A DNA stretch of 64,000 bases, taken from contig CAIOFF010000017.1 of the NCBI GenBank assembly GCA_903857495.1, forward strand, positions 1-64,000, in the 5' to 3' direction. The notes below the pieces were generated by a model. That model saw nothing but the letters and a program-made list of their open reading frames with translations, ran no database searches and had not been told where the DNA came from. Below, piece after piece: positions 1-9,070 of the stretch (position 1 is the stretch's first letter; every line of letters starts with the position of its first letter). A program made the position numbers and the translations under genes. This stretch comes from an uncultured Holophagaceae bacterium (lineage in GTDB: Bacteria; Acidobacteriota; Holophagae; Holophagales; Holophagaceae).

Positions 1-244
1 CCTGGACCCTCAATGTCCGCCCGAGGAAGTCCCTCGGCTGGAAATGCCCCGCAGAGCTTTTCCTTCCAGAAGGCGCTTTTGATTTCCAGGCCTTCTGGTC
101 AAACCCACCCAAGCCTGTTGCACTTGGAACTTGAAACCGCCGATTCTTATTTCATTTTTTATCAGCTTTTAATTGGTGTTCATCGGTGGTTAAAAGTCTT
201 TTTTAGGTTGGCTTCGGTGGCGAGCCGCTGCCTGGGAACCCGCG
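1..244. other. Left-edge non-coding stretch with one repeat copy
   Basis: I see no gene that I can support here. An open frame runs through most of it on the plus strand, but it crosses the repeat at 161-189 and resembles no family I know. The AT-rich part at 140-215 is the only distinct element; it carries one arm of the CACCGATGAA-type repeat described separately. Confidence 0.5.
161..189. repeat. CACCGATGAA-type intergenic repeat, copy 1 (single arm)
   Basis: This 29-base stretch read on the minus strand matches the plus strand at 25129-25157 in 28 of 29 positions. It is built of two near-identical 10-nt words (CACCGATGAA, CACCAATTAA). Only one arm is present here, whereas the copy near 25.1 kb is a complete inverted repeat. 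Confidence 0.75.
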
Positions 245-1210
245 TCAGGGCTGCCGGGGTCCGGCGTCGCCCATGCGGATGGACTTCAGATAGCCCTGGC
301 TGTCCAGCTCGATGAGGATGGGGAACCAGGCCAGCCCCAGGTGCTCGAAGGCCCTGCGGCTCGGGGCAAAGTGGGCGGTGCGTCCTGCGGCCCTCAAGCG
401 CTCGGCCAGGGCCTGGCCCTCGGTCAGGGTGGTGCCGGTGAGGCTGGCCTCCCGCTCGTCCTGGTTGCCGGAGGGGCTGGGGATGATCCAGGCGGTTCCC
501 GCCGGGAGGACAGGCAGGGAGTCCCCATCCGCCGCGGGGTAGATCCAGATGCGGGAGGCGCCCAGCTGGTCCAGGGGTGCATCACGGTAGCTGAGCCCGG
601 GCAGGGACCAGAGGCGCAGGTCCGGCGAGGGCCCCCCGAGCAGCCCGAAGAGCCGCTGGAAGCCCTGGATGGTCTCGGCGGCGTCCTGGCCCGCCCGGAC
701 CCGGATGGCCGCCAGCCGCGCCTCGTCCTGCTCCGCCAGGGCCCAGCAGAGGGCGTGCCTCAGGGCATAGCCGCGGAGGACGCCCGGCCGGGCGGCCAGC
801 AGCTGATCCTCCCAGGCCCGGCGCAGCGGGGGCAGGAAGGCGCCGTCCCGCACCCGGCGCTGGCCCCAGCGCCAGAGCGCCAGGCTGGTGCCGCCCTGGC
901 GCTGGGTCAGAGCCTTCAGCCGATCCGGCACCTGGTCGGGAGGGGCCTGCAGGAGGCTCCGCAGGGCCTGGGCTTCCCGGGCGGCCGCGCCGCCCGCGTA
1001 GGGGCTGGCCGGGAGGCCGTGGTCCGGATCGAAGCTGGCCGCGGCCTGCAGCCATCGATAGTCCAGGGCGGCAGGGCCCTTGAGGTTCGGGGCTGCGGGC
1101 TGCGCCCAGCCCCAGTCCAGGGCCTCCAGCAGCGCGGTCTCCGCCTCGGTGTAGCGGGAGGGCGCGGGCGCGACGAGGGCGGGAGGCGAGGGCTGGGGCA
1201 GAGGGGGCAC
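245..1210 (-). CDS. Hypothetical protein with Pro/Ala-rich start
   Basis: A 321-residue protein I do not recognise. The N-terminal 20 residues are rich in Pro and Ala; the middle is Arg/Ala/Leu-rich and probably helical; the C-terminal 100 residues contain a beta-alpha pattern ending in a FPILIELDSQG segment that looks like the late part of a thioredoxin-like fold. No CxxC is present. The start is a GTG at 1210 with only a weak ribosome site, so the true start could differ. It is divergent from pyrF with a 44-base gap that must hold both promoters. Function unknown. Confidence 0.6.
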   Translation of the reverse strand: MPPLPQPSPPALVAPAPSRYTEAETALLEALDWGWAQPAAPNLKGPAALDYRWLQAAASFDPDHGLPASPYAGGAAAREAQALRSLLQAPPDQVPDRLKALTQRQGGTSLALWRWGQRRVRDGAFLPPLRRAWEDQLLAARPGVLRGYALRHALCWALAEQDEARLAAIRVRAGQDAAETIQGFQRLFGLLGGPSPDLRLWSLPGLSYRDAPLDQLGASRIWIYPAADGDSLPVLPAGTAWIIPSPSGNQDEREASLTGTTLTEGQALAERLRAAGRTAHFAPSRRAFEHLGLAWFPILIELDSQGYLKSIRMGDAGPRQP

Positions 1211-1221
1211 GAAAACTCGCT

Positions 1222-1227
1222 TAGAAT
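1222..1227 (+). promoter_or_regulatory. Candidate -10 box (TAGAAT) for pyrF
   Basis: TAGAAT matches the sigma-70 -10 consensus at five of six positions and lies 27 bases upstream of the TTG start of pyrF. I see no convincing -35 hexamer at the usual distance, so this is a weak call. Confidence 0.3.
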
Positions 1228-1254
1228 GGTCATCCGCATCATACGGGAGATCCC

Positions 1255-1980
1255 TTGTCCCCAGCCCCCCTGATTCTCACCCCCCGCGAGCGCCTCGTGG
1301 TGGCCCTCGACGTGCCCACGGCCAAGGAGGCCCTGGCCATGGCCGAGCGCCTGTCGGGCCGGGTGGGCATGCTCAAGGTGGGCCTCGAGCTCTTCTGTGC
1401 CGAGGGTCCGGCCTTCGTCCGGGAGCTGCAGAAGCAGGTGCCGGTCTTTCTCGATCTCAAGCTGCACGACATCCCCAACACCGTGCGGCGGGCCCTGGAC
1501 GCGGTGCTGCGCCTGGATCCGCTCCTGGTGAACGTCCATGCCCAGGGCGGCCCGGCCATGCTGGAGGCGGCGGTGGAGGCCCTGCGCGCCCACCGTGCGG
1601 CCGGGGGCCGGACCGAACTGCTGGCCGTCACGGTGCTCACCAGCCTGGACCGGGAAGCCCTGGCGGCCCTGGGGCATGCGGGACAGCCCGAGGACCTGGC
1701 CCTGGCCTACGCGAAGCTGGCGCACCAGTGCGGCTGCGGCGGCGTGGTCTGCTCCGCCTGGGAAGCCGCGGCCATCCGCGACGCCTGTGGCGAGGGCTTC
1801 CACCGGCTGACGCCGGGCATCCGGCCCGCGGGGGCCGCCACCCAGGACCAGGCCCGGGTCATGACGCCGGCCCAGGCCCTGAAGCAGGGCTCCACCTGGC
1901 TGGTGGTGGGCCGTCCCATCACCCACGCCGCCGATCCCGCCGCCGCCGCCGAGGCCATCGTGGCCGAGATGCAGGGCTGA
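1255..1980 (+). CDS. pyrF: Orotidine 5'-phosphate decarboxylase
   Basis: Converts OMP to UMP, the last step of de novo pyrimidine synthesis, in the cytoplasm. The 241-residue length is normal for the bacterial TIM-barrel enzyme. The early VVALDVP strand, the FLDLKLHDIPNT catalytic loop (Asp-Lys-Asp pattern, about residues 62-73) and the late TPGIRP and GRPIT phosphate-binding motifs are all visible. The TTG start at 1255 follows a GGGAGA-like ribosome site closely. It begins a three-gene run with the membrane protein at 1980 and pnuC, joined by stop/start overlaps. Confidence 0.95.
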   Translation: MSPAPLILTPRERLVVALDVPTAKEALAMAERLSGRVGMLKVGLELFCAEGPAFVRELQKQVPVFLDLKLHDIPNTVRRALDAVLRLDPLLVNVHAQGGPAMLEAAVEALRAHRAAGGRTELLAVTVLTSLDREALAALGHAGQPEDLALAYAKLAHQCGCGGVVCSAWEAAAIRDACGEGFHRLTPGIRPAGAATQDQARVMTPAQALKQGSTWLVVGRPITHAADPAAAAEAIVAEMQG

Positions 1981-2522
1981 TGTCCGTCGGCACGCCCCTC
2001 GTCTTCCGGCCCTCCCTCGCCCAGCGGGCCATGGCCATGGTCCTGTTCGCGGGCTCCTGGCTGGTGGGCGTCCACGCCCTGCACCAGATCCTGGAGCGCC
2101 TGCCCATCCTGCGGGCCTCCCTGAAGGTGGCCGAGGCGGCCAGTGAGCCGACCTGGTCCTACTGGGTCGCCATCACGGCGGCCCTTGGCGCGGTGATCGC
2201 CGGCAGCCTGCTGCTGGTGGCCACGCTCCTGGGCGTGCTGCTGGTGGAAGGCTCCCAGGTGCTGGTCGATGAGCTGGGCATCTCCGTGGAGCACAACGTC
2301 CTGCCGGCGCCGCTGGCCCGGCGCTTCGGCGCGGGACGCCTGCCCTGGAAGCACGTGTCCCGCCTGACCCGCTCCGGCCCCTTCTTCGTGCTGCGGGGCG
2401 GCGCAGAACCGCTCCACGGCGGCCAGCCCGATCCTGTCCTGAAGTTCCTCCTGGTGGACGAGCTAGAGCGGCTGATCCACACCATCCTGGAACGCAGCGC
2501 CAACCTGAAGCACGAGGACTGA
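1980..2522 (+). CDS. Hypothetical two-helix membrane protein
   Basis: A 180-residue protein of unknown function. Two hydrophobic segments (about residues 15-35 and 60-85) suggest a membrane anchor, followed by a soluble C-terminal part with the look of a small beta-rich domain. Its ATG shares bases with the pyrF stop (TGATG), and its own stop overlaps the pnuC start in the same way, so the three genes are probably translated in a coupled manner. No known domain was recognised. Confidence 0.75.
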   Translation: MSVGTPLVFRPSLAQRAMAMVLFAGSWLVGVHALHQILERLPILRASLKVAEAASEPTWSYWVAITAALGAVIAGSLLLVATLLGVLLVEGSQVLVDELGISVEHNVLPAPLARRFGAGRLPWKHVSRLTRSGPFFVLRGGAEPLHGGQPDPVLKFLLVDELERLIHTILERSANLKHED

Positions 2523-3097
2523 TGCCCCACTGGACCGAGGTCTTCGGCTTCCTCACCGGGGCGAGCTGCGTGGCCCTCCTGGTGCGGCAGAACATCTGGA
2601 ACTGGCCCCTGGGCATCGCCAACAACCTGACCTTCATCGTGCTGTTCAACCGCACGGGGCTCTACGCGGACGTAGGCCTGCAGGTCTTCTACATCGCCAT
2701 CTCCGTCTATGGCTGGTGGCACTGGCTGCATGGCGGCCGCGACCACGGGGCCCTGACCGTGAGCCGGGTGAGGCCGGGCACAGCCCTGCTGCTGGCGGCC
2801 ACCGTGACGGCAAGCACTGCGTTGCTGACCTTCATCCTGCGGCGCTACACCAACAGCACCGTGCCGGTCCTGGACTCGCTGATCACGTCCCTCAGCCTCG
2901 TGGCGCAGTTCATGATGACCCGCAAGTGGATCGAGAACTGGCCCGTGTGGATCCTGGCCAACTGCCTCTCGGTCGGCCTGCTGATCTTCAAGGGCCTCTA
3001 CGTCACCAGCCTCCTCTACGTGGTGTATCAGGGCCTGTGCCTCATGGGCTGGAAAGAGTGGCGCGCCGCCCTGCGGCCCAATGGGGCTGTGGCCTGA
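2522..3097 (+). CDS. pnuC: PnuC-type vitamin precursor transporter
   Basis: A 191-residue inner-membrane protein with six to seven hydrophobic segments, the usual size for PnuC. The family imports nicotinamide riboside or related vitamin precursors by facilitated diffusion, with a cytoplasmic kinase trapping the substrate. The NIWNWPLGI stretch near the start and the RKWIENWPVWILAN motif near residues 138-151 are typical. No NAD- or thiamine-linked riboswitch is visible upstream, and no partner kinase lies nearby, so the exact substrate cannot be read from context. Start chosen at the ATG overlapping the previous stop. Confidence 0.88.
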   Translation: MPHWTEVFGFLTGASCVALLVRQNIWNWPLGIANNLTFIVLFNRTGLYADVGLQVFYIAISVYGWWHWLHGGRDHGALTVSRVRPGTALLLAATVTASTALLTFILRRYTNSTVPVLDSLITSLSLVAQFMMTRKWIENWPVWILANCLSVGLLIFKGLYVTSLLYVVYQGLCLMGWKEWRAALRPNGAVA

Positions 3098-3115
3098 GTT
3101 GAAGAAAAAACAACC

Positions 3116-3218
3116 ACTCTCGCGGAGAAAAAGACGAGGGAAGCGGAGGGGCGGGGAGAGTTTTGGGTTAGCCGCTTTTCTCGGCGACCTCAGCCATCTC
3201 TGCGCTCTCTGCGAGAGT
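3116..3218. repeat. Intergenic imperfect palindrome, CTCTGCG type
   Basis: Arms at 3116-3128 and 3206-3218 match in 12 of 13 positions. The right arm region contains a 9-nt near-tandem word (CTCTGCGCT, CTCTGCGAG). It lies between the converging ends of pnuC and the radical SAM gene, where a bidirectional terminator would be expected, and poly-A and poly-T runs flank it. It resembles the other 9-nt-period palindromes in this window. Confidence 0.6.
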
Positions 3219-3265
3219 TTTTTGCTCTAGACCCTGGCGCTTTCCGATCCCGACAACCGGAACCG

Positions 3266-4912
3266 CTAACGCTTGAGGTAGGTCTCAGCACCCTTCATGG
3301 TGCCGGTGGGTCCGTGGGCGGGGCCCTTCTTCCGGGCTGCGGCCCGGGGCTGGCCCCACTGGCGGGCGAGCTCCGTGGCTTCGGGATTGCCCGGGGCCAG
3401 GGCCAGCACCTCAGCCAGGTCGGCGCGGGCCTCGTCCCGCCGGCCCAGCTTCTCCCGCAGCAGGGCGCGCTTCAGGAAGCCCCAGGGGTTCGCGGGCTCC
3501 TGCTGGATGATCTCGGCGTATTCCGCCTCGGCCTCCGTGAAGCGCCCGGCCTCCTCGGCGGTCTCACCGCAGAGCAGGTTGGTCACGGCGCAGTAGCCCA
3601 GCCAGGCCTTCTGGGCGGCGAACTCGGCGGCCGTGAACCGGGACTTCGCCTGGGCCCGGCGGGCGGCCTGGTCCAGGTGGTGCAGGGCCTTCTCCGTGTG
3701 GGCATCCACCCGGGCGAAGATCTCGGCGTCGCCGCTGGTCCGGTAGAAGTCCTTCTGGACGCGGCCCTCGGCCCGGTACTGGTCGAACATCCGGGTGCCC
3801 GGATACAGGGCCAGGGGGCTGATCTGGCAGTCGCTGGGGCGGGTGTCCCGGATGAAGGCGGCGGTCTCCTCCACATCGGCCCAGGTCTCGCCGGGGATGC
3901 CGGTGATCAGGTAGATGCCCAGGTTCATGCCCACCTTGCGCACGGACTCCAGGGCCTTGCGGGCGTGGCGGAGGTTGGTGCCCTTGTCCAGCAGGGCCAG
4001 CACCCGCTCGCTGCCATGCTCCACGCCGAACTGCATGAACTCGCAGCCGGCCCGCTTCATGGCCACGAGCCGGTCCTCGTCCACGAGGTTCACGCGGCTC
4101 TGGCAGTTCCAGAGTGGATGCAGGCCGCTGGCCTGGATGCCCTCCATGAGCTCCAGCACCCGGGCCCGGTTGGCGGTGAAGGTGTCATCCCGGAAGCTGA
4201 AGTAGGTGAGGCCGTGGCGCTCCCGCAGGAGGCGCAGCTCGCGCAGCACCGAGGCCGCGCTGCGGAACCGGATGGAGGTCCCCCAGAACTCCGGGGTGTT
4301 GCAGAAGTTGCAGGTGGCAGGACAGCCACGGCTGGTGCTGAGGTAGGCCAGCTGGCCGACGTCGTCGAGGAAGTCCGCCTCCAGGTGCTCGGCGGGGATT
4401 CCCACGGCGTCCAGGTCCTCCAGGGGCGCCTGGGGCAGGGTGCGGCCGTCCCGGAAGATCAACCCCGGGGTGTGCTTCCAGAGGGTGCTCCCGGGGGCGG
4501 TCGCTAGGCGCTCGGCAATGCCCAGGAGGGTCTGCTCACCCTCACCCATGACGATGGCGTCGAGGGCGGGGCAGTCTTCGAAGACTTCTTCCGCCAGGTG
4601 GGTGGGGTGGGGACCTCCGGCCAGCAGGATCGCTCCGGGGCAGGCTTCCCGGGCCCAGGCCAGCAGGTCTGCCGAACGCTTCCGGTTGAAGGTGAACATC
4701 GAGATGCCCACCACGGCGGGGTTCAAGCTCCGGAGGTAGGCCAGGACCTCCTTTCGCCCCTTGCCGCTCAGATTGGCCACACGACAGGGAAAAGCCCGGG
4801 ACTTAAGCATCGCCTGCAGATAACCGAGACCTATGGGAAGGAAGGTCATCCACTCGTCCCCGAAGCCGCTGCGGGGGGCGCTGTAGGCAAGAAGCGTTCG
4901 GGGTGGGGGCAT
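3266..4912 (-). CDS. B12-binding-type radical SAM protein with C-terminal TPR
   Basis: A 548-residue protein. Residues 1-140 form a cobalamin-binding-like Rossmann domain (GPHPTHLAEEV near residue 101, MGEGE near 122). The radical SAM core begins at Cys197-x3-Cys201-x2-Cys204, which should hold a 4Fe-4S cluster, and continues to about residue 400. The last 100 residues contain Ala-rich helices of TPR type. Families of this layout modify lipids, metabolites or peptides; the substrate is not evident. An upstream ATG at 4987 would add 25 residues but would overlap the divergent PilZ gene; the ATG at 4912 gives the usual N-terminus. Confidence 0.85.
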   Translation of the reverse strand: MPPPRTLLAYSAPRSGFGDEWMTFLPIGLGYLQAMLKSRAFPCRVANLSGKGRKEVLAYLRSLNPAVVGISMFTFNRKRSADLLAWAREACPGAILLAGGPHPTHLAEEVFEDCPALDAIVMGEGEQTLLGIAERLATAPGSTLWKHTPGLIFRDGRTLPQAPLEDLDAVGIPAEHLEADFLDDVGQLAYLSTSRGCPATCNFCNTPEFWGTSIRFRSAASVLRELRLLRERHGLTYFSFRDDTFTANRARVLELMEGIQASGLHPLWNCQSRVNLVDEDRLVAMKRAGCEFMQFGVEHGSERVLALLDKGTNLRHARKALESVRKVGMNLGIYLITGIPGETWADVEETAAFIRDTRPSDCQISPLALYPGTRMFDQYRAEGRVQKDFYRTSGDAEIFARVDAHTEKALHHLDQAARRAQAKSRFTAAEFAAQKAWLGYCAVTNLLCGETAEEAGRFTEAEAEYAEIIQQEPANPWGFLKRALLREKLGRRDEARADLAEVLALAPGNPEATELARQWGQPRAAARKKGPAHGPTGTMKGAETYLKR

Positions 4913-4986
4913 GAGTCGCAATTCCAGAGCTTCCCAGTCTAGGGACTCCTCAGCATGATGGAAGCAGGAACCCGCAGGGAGGCGCA

Positions 4987-6126
4987 TTGACCGGCAATCT
5001 GATCCGCAACCCGGAGACCATCTCGGAGATCTTCCAGCGCGCCTGCGAGCGGCGCGAGCTGATGATCCTCGTGACGCCCTACCTGCGGTTCGAGTCCTCG
5101 TTCCTTCGCGTCATCGGGGACGACCTGCACGTGGCTGCCACCATGGGCCGGGAAGACGCCGTGTTCGGGCTCCGCAGCGAGGACCTCAGGATCCGCTTCC
5201 CCCATGGCGTGAGCTTCCTGGAGGCCGCCACCCAGCTCAAGGGCTTTGGCATGGTCGATGGCCGGCGAACCCTGCGGATCTCCCTGCCTGCCACCCTGCA
5301 GGAGGAGGATCACCGGGGGGCCTACCGCGTGGACCGGGTTGGCCGGGTCCCCGTGACCTTCAGTACGCCGAAGTATGACCTGATCACGGGTACGCTGGTG
5401 GACATCAGCACGACCGGGGCGCGGATCTTCAGCACCCGCGACTTCGGAGAGGGTGAGCTCCAGGTGGGCGAAGACATGGCGATCACCGTCCAGCTCACGG
5501 ACCTGATCCGCATCAACACCCAGGTCAAGCTCCGCCACGTGCGCAATCGCACCTTCGGCGTCGAATACCGGCCCCAACTGGATGACCACATCCTCCATCC
5601 CCTCTCCCGCTGGGTGTTCGAGCGACGGGAGGAGGACCTCGACCGGATCGCCCGGCGGGGCGTGGAGACCGTCGCCACCCCGGAGGTGGGCCGCGTGGTG
5701 AGTCGTCCGCCCACGGGTCTGGTGCTGGTCTCGGCCGATGAGCAGCTCGAGGCCACGCTCAAGGATCTGCTCGGCGGGCTGCAGCCCCTGACGCGCATCG
5801 CGCCCACCATGGCCGCCCTGAAGAAGGCCTACAACGAGAAGCCGGCCCTGGTGCTCTACCACCTGCCGAGCCTCAACCTGGACAGCCGTCGTCGGCTGAA
5901 ACCCATGGTCGAAGCCCTCCAGGGCCGGGTGCCCTTCCTGCTCCTGGGCACGGCCATCGATGGCGGGGCGCTTCTGGAGCTGGGCAGTGAGCTCCGAGCC
6001 GCCGTGTCCATCGTGTTCAATCCGGAGCGGGGGACCTTCTTCCAGCGGCTGGTGCAGGGGGTGCTGCGGCGCACCTACGAAGGCGGTGAGTCGCCCATGG
6101 TGCCCTTGGACCCTGAGAACCGCTGA
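4987..6126 (+). CDS. PilZ-domain protein with N-terminal YcgR-like part
   Basis: A 379-residue cytoplasmic protein. A YcgR-like N-terminal region spans about residues 10-105. A PilZ domain follows with the two c-di-GMP contact motifs, R110-G-A-Y-R114 and D139-I-S-T-T-G144, so binding is expected. Residues 235-365 form a separate alpha/beta domain that resembles a receiver fold without an obvious phospho-acceptor set. The TTG start at 4987 has a strong AGGGAGG site a few bases upstream. Such proteins usually act on motility or secretion; no motility gene is nearby. Confidence 0.85.
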   Translation: MTGNLIRNPETISEIFQRACERRELMILVTPYLRFESSFLRVIGDDLHVAATMGREDAVFGLRSEDLRIRFPHGVSFLEAATQLKGFGMVDGRRTLRISLPATLQEEDHRGAYRVDRVGRVPVTFSTPKYDLITGTLVDISTTGARIFSTRDFGEGELQVGEDMAITVQLTDLIRINTQVKLRHVRNRTFGVEYRPQLDDHILHPLSRWVFERREEDLDRIARRGVETVATPEVGRVVSRPPTGLVLVSADEQLEATLKDLLGGLQPLTRIAPTMAALKKAYNEKPALVLYHLPSLNLDSRRRLKPMVEALQGRVPFLLLGTAIDGGALLELGSELRAAVSIVFNPERGTFFQRLVQGVLRRTYEGGESPMVPLDPENR

Positions 6127-6162
6127 GGCATGTCAAGCCTCGTCGCGCCAGACCGGAACCGG

Positions 6163-6168
6163 TAGAAT
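6163..6168 (+). promoter_or_regulatory. Candidate -10 box (TAGAAT) for purL
   Basis: TAGAAT lies 19 bases upstream of the purL start codon in the short gap after the PilZ gene. No good -35 box is present, so this is a low-confidence call based on the match to the -10 consensus and on position. Confidence 0.3.
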
Positions 6169-6187
6169 CAAGGCTTCCGGAGCCTCC

Positions 6188-8488
6188 ATGCCCGCAGCCC
6201 ACGAACCGGCCGTCACTGAACCCCTGGCTCTGGAGCTGGGGCTCTCGAAGGACGAGTGGCAGGTCATCCTGCGGCTCCTGGAGGGGCGCCTGCCCACCTA
6301 TCCCGAGCTGGGCGTGTTCAGCGCCATGTGGAGCGAGCACTGCTCCTACAAGTCCAGCCGCCTCCACCTGAAGAACCTGCCCACGGAAGGACCGCGGGTC
6401 ATCCAGGGACCGGGCGAGAACGCCGGCGTGGTGGACATCGGCGACGGCTGGGCCGTGGCCTTCAAGATGGAGAGCCACAACCACCCCAGCTTCATCGAGC
6501 CTTACCAGGGCGCTGCCACGGGCGTGGGCGGCATCCTCCGTGATGTCTTCACCATGGGTGCCAGGCCCCTGGCTAACCTCAACTCGCTGCGCTTCGGTGA
6601 GCTGGATGCGCCCCGCATGAAGGGCCTCGTGAAGGGTGTCGCCGCAGGCATCTCCGGTTACGGCAACTGCATGGGCGTGCCGATGCTGGGTGGGGATGCG
6701 GCCTTCGACGCCTGCTACAACGGCAACATCTTGGTGAACGCGTTCACCCTGGGCGTGCTGCGCTCGGACCGCATCTTCAAGGGCTTCGCCTCCGGCGTGG
6801 GCAACAAGATGATGTACATCGGCTCCAAGACGGGCCGGGACGGCATCCACGGCGCCAGCATGGCCTCGGCCGAGTTCGGCGAGGGCAGTGAGGAGAAGCG
6901 GCCCACGGTGCAGGTGGGCGACCCCTTCACGGAGAAGCTGCTCCTGGAGGCCTGCCTCGAGATCTTCCAGACGGACTGGGTCATCGGCATCCAGGACATG
7001 GGCGCCGCAGGCCTCACCTCCAGCAGCTTCGAGATGGCGAGCCGCGCCGGCACGGGCCTGGAGATCCGCCTGGATCAGGTGCCCCAGCGGGAAGAGCACA
7101 TGACGCCCTTCGAGCTGATGCTCAGCGAGAGCCAGGAGCGCATGCTGCTGGTGGCCCGCCCTGGCTGCGAGGAGAAGATCACCGCGGTGCTGCACAAGTG
7201 GGGTCTGGACGCCTGCGTGGTGGGCGAGGTCACCGAGAGCGGCCGCTTCGTCGGCAGCTGGCACGGCGAGCCCGTCATCAACCTGCCCATCCAGCCCCTG
7301 GTGGATGCGGCCCCGAAGTACGATCGGCCCCGCCAGCGGCCGGGCTACCTGGAGGCCGTAGCGGCCGCGCCCCTGCCGGCGGACCTAAAGCCCGCCGAGG
7401 TGGAAGGCACCCTCCGCCGCCTGCTCCAGCAGCCCACGGTGGCCAGCAAGCACTGGATCTTCGAGCAGTACGACGGAACGGTCCGCAGCAACACGCTGCT
7501 GGGCATGGGCCGGGGCGACGCGGGCATCATCCGGGTGAAGGACGAGGCGGGCCGGGACACCGGCAAGGCCGTGGCCATGAGCAGTGACTGCAACAGCCGC
7601 TTCTGCTACCTGGATCCCTTCTGGGGCGCGGCCCACGCCGTGGCCGAGGCCTGCCGCAACCTGGCCTGCGTGGGCGCCGAGCCCATTGGCCTCTCGGACT
7701 GCCTGAACTACGGCAACCCCGAGAAGCCCGAGAACATGTGGACCTTCGAGCAGGGTTGCCTGGGCATCCGCCAGGCCTGCCTGGCCCTGGACGTGCCCAT
7801 CGTGTCCGGCAACGTCAGCCTCTACAACGACACCGAGGGCCAGAGCATCTTCCCGACCCCGATGATCGCGGCCGTGGGCCTGGTGGAAGACTGCGCGGGC
7901 CAGGTGGCCATCGACGCGCCGGACGCCACAGCCCTGACCGGCGTGGGCAACCGGATCTGCGGCTCCGGCTTCCGGGCGGCGCACGATGGGATCTTTTTAC
8001 TGGGGGAGACCCGGGACGAGCTGGGCGGCAGCGAATACCTGAAGCTGCGCCTCGGCAAGGTGGAGGGGGCCTGTCCCGAGCTGCGGCTGGATGAGGAGCT
8101 CCGCCTCCAGGCCTGCGTCCGCGAGGGCATCCGCATGGGCCTCATCCGCAGTGCCCACGACACCAGCGAGGGGGGACTGCTGACCGCGGTCCTGGAGAGC
8201 TCCTTTGGCGGGAGCATGGGCTGCCAGCTGCTGCTGACCCAGGGCCCCCTGCGCCTGGACAGCCTGCTCTTCGGTGAGACCGCCGGTCGCATCGTGGCCA
8301 GCGTGCACCCCGAGGGCGAGGCCAGCCTGGCGACCCTCTGCCGCACTCACCGGGTGCCCTGCACGAAGATCGGCACCACCGGCGGTCGCCGGGTCACCCT
8401 GGCGGTGGACGGCCAGCCGCTGCTCGACGCGGACGCCACCGAGCTGAAGGCGCTCTTTGATCGGGCGCTGGAGACCGCCCTGGGCTAG
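6188..8488 (+). CDS. purL: Phosphoribosylformylglycinamidine synthase, PurL subunit
   Basis: ATP-dependent conversion of FGAR to FGAM in purine synthesis. At 766 residues this is the small PurL, which works as a complex with PurS and PurQ. The [20 protein letters not shown] stretch near residue 97 and the duplicated AIR-synthase-like halves are clear. The ATG at 6188 was chosen because it begins the conserved helix region; an open frame continues upstream into the previous gene. The partner genes purS and purQ lie 4 kb away on the other strand, so the complex is encoded at two loci. Confidence 0.96.
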   Translation: MPAAHEPAVTEPLALELGLSKDEWQVILRLLEGRLPTYPELGVFSAMWSEHCSYKSSRLHLKNLPTEGPRVIQGPGENAGVVDIGDGWAVAFKMESHNHPSFIEPYQGAATGVGGILRDVFTMGARPLANLNSLRFGELDAPRMKGLVKGVAAGISGYGNCMGVPMLGGDAAFDACYNGNILVNAFTLGVLRSDRIFKGFASGVGNKMMYIGSKTGRDGIHGASMASAEFGEGSEEKRPTVQVGDPFTEKLLLEACLEIFQTDWVIGIQDMGAAGLTSSSFEMASRAGTGLEIRLDQVPQREEHMTPFELMLSESQERMLLVARPGCEEKITAVLHKWGLDACVVGEVTESGRFVGSWHGEPVINLPIQPLVDAAPKYDRPRQRPGYLEAVAAAPLPADLKPAEVEGTLRRLLQQPTVASKHWIFEQYDGTVRSNTLLGMGRGDAGIIRVKDEAGRDTGKAVAMSSDCNSRFCYLDPFWGAAHAVAEACRNLACVGAEPIGLSDCLNYGNPEKPENMWTFEQGCLGIRQACLALDVPIVSGNVSLYNDTEGQSIFPTPMIAAVGLVEDCAGQVAIDAPDATALTGVGNRICGSGFRAAHDGIFLLGETRDELGGSEYLKLRLGKVEGACPELRLDEELRLQACVREGIRMGLIRSAHDTSEGGLLTAVLESSFGGSMGCQLLLTQGPLRLDSLLFGETAGRIVASVHPEGEASLATLCRTHRVPCTKIGTTGGRRVTLAVDGQPLLDADATELKALFDRALETALG

Positions 8489-8677
8489 CTAGATCCCGAT
8501 CGCCGCGGGCTGCTTCACCTTGTCGAGGACCTGCTGCAGCAAGGCCTCCTCGGCCTTCAGCTCGGCCTTGAAGGCCCGGCGGTCGGTGTGGTTGATCTCG
8601 CGGTGCAGGTCCTCGAGCCTGTGAGTGAGGACCCTCTGCACCAGTTCGGCTTCCTTGGCATCGAGGTAGAGATCCAT
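8489..8677 (-). CDS. Small conserved-looking cytoplasmic protein, 62 aa
   Basis: A short helical protein (62 residues), rich in Leu, Glu and Lys, beginning MDLYLDAKEAELVQRVLTHR. It is preceded by a near-perfect GGAGGT ribosome site at the right distance, which supports it as a real gene. Its stop abuts the purL stop in a convergent arrangement. No function recognised; the pattern resembles short helical regulators seen in many genomes. Confidence 0.75.
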   Translation of the reverse strand: MDLYLDAKEAELVQRVLTHRLEDLHREINHTDRRAFKAELKAEEALLQQVLDKVKQPAAIGI

Positions 8678-8757
8678 GGTGACCTCCTGTCCCAGCCATG
8701 GATCCGTTCCGGCCGGGCCCAAAGGAAATATGGGGTCCTGGCCGAGTTCCCGCCACT

Positions 8758-8943
8758 CTATCGAAGCAGCCGACCCGGGAGCAGGAACAGGCCCTTCACG
8801 AGCCCGAAGGCGCCCTCGACGGCGAACCCCAGGAGGCGGAACGGCAGCAGCAGCAGCCAGATCAGCGGGTAGAGGAACAGCGCCAGCAGCGCCAGGGGCC
8901 AGCAGACCAACAGCAGGATGAGCCAGAGCAGGAACGCGGCCAC
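8758..8943 (-). CDS. Very hydrophobic small membrane protein, 61 aa
   Basis: Almost the entire 61-residue chain is Leu/Phe/Trp-rich and should form two transmembrane helices (about residues 3-20 and 22-45), ending in a basic tail. The GTG start at 8943 is preceded by AGGAGG at a good distance. It lies upstream of the 62-residue gene on the same strand with an 80-base gap. Function unknown. Confidence 0.65.
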   Translation of the reverse strand: MAAFLLWLILLLVCWPLALLALFLYPLIWLLLLPFRLLGFAVEGAFGLVKGLFLLPGRLLR

Positions 8944-9070
8944 AGGAGCCTCCTGTTCCCAGGTTCGACCGCCGGGGCCAGCGGGGCAGCCGGGAATCGG
9001 CCAATGGCCCCGGAACGCCGGTGGGCGGCAAGGGTATGATCCTGGGGCACTGCCTCCGCGAGGTCCGCCC

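Noticed and set aside
13-315. A 100-codon plus-strand frame at the left edge
   Set aside because: It crosses the 161-189 repeat and overlaps the end of the gene at 245-1210. No ribosome site or domain.
2380-3110. NAD-, thiamine- or other vitamin riboswitch before pnuC
   Set aside because: pnuC overlaps the upstream stop, so no untranslated leader is available, and no riboswitch core pattern was seen before pyrF either.
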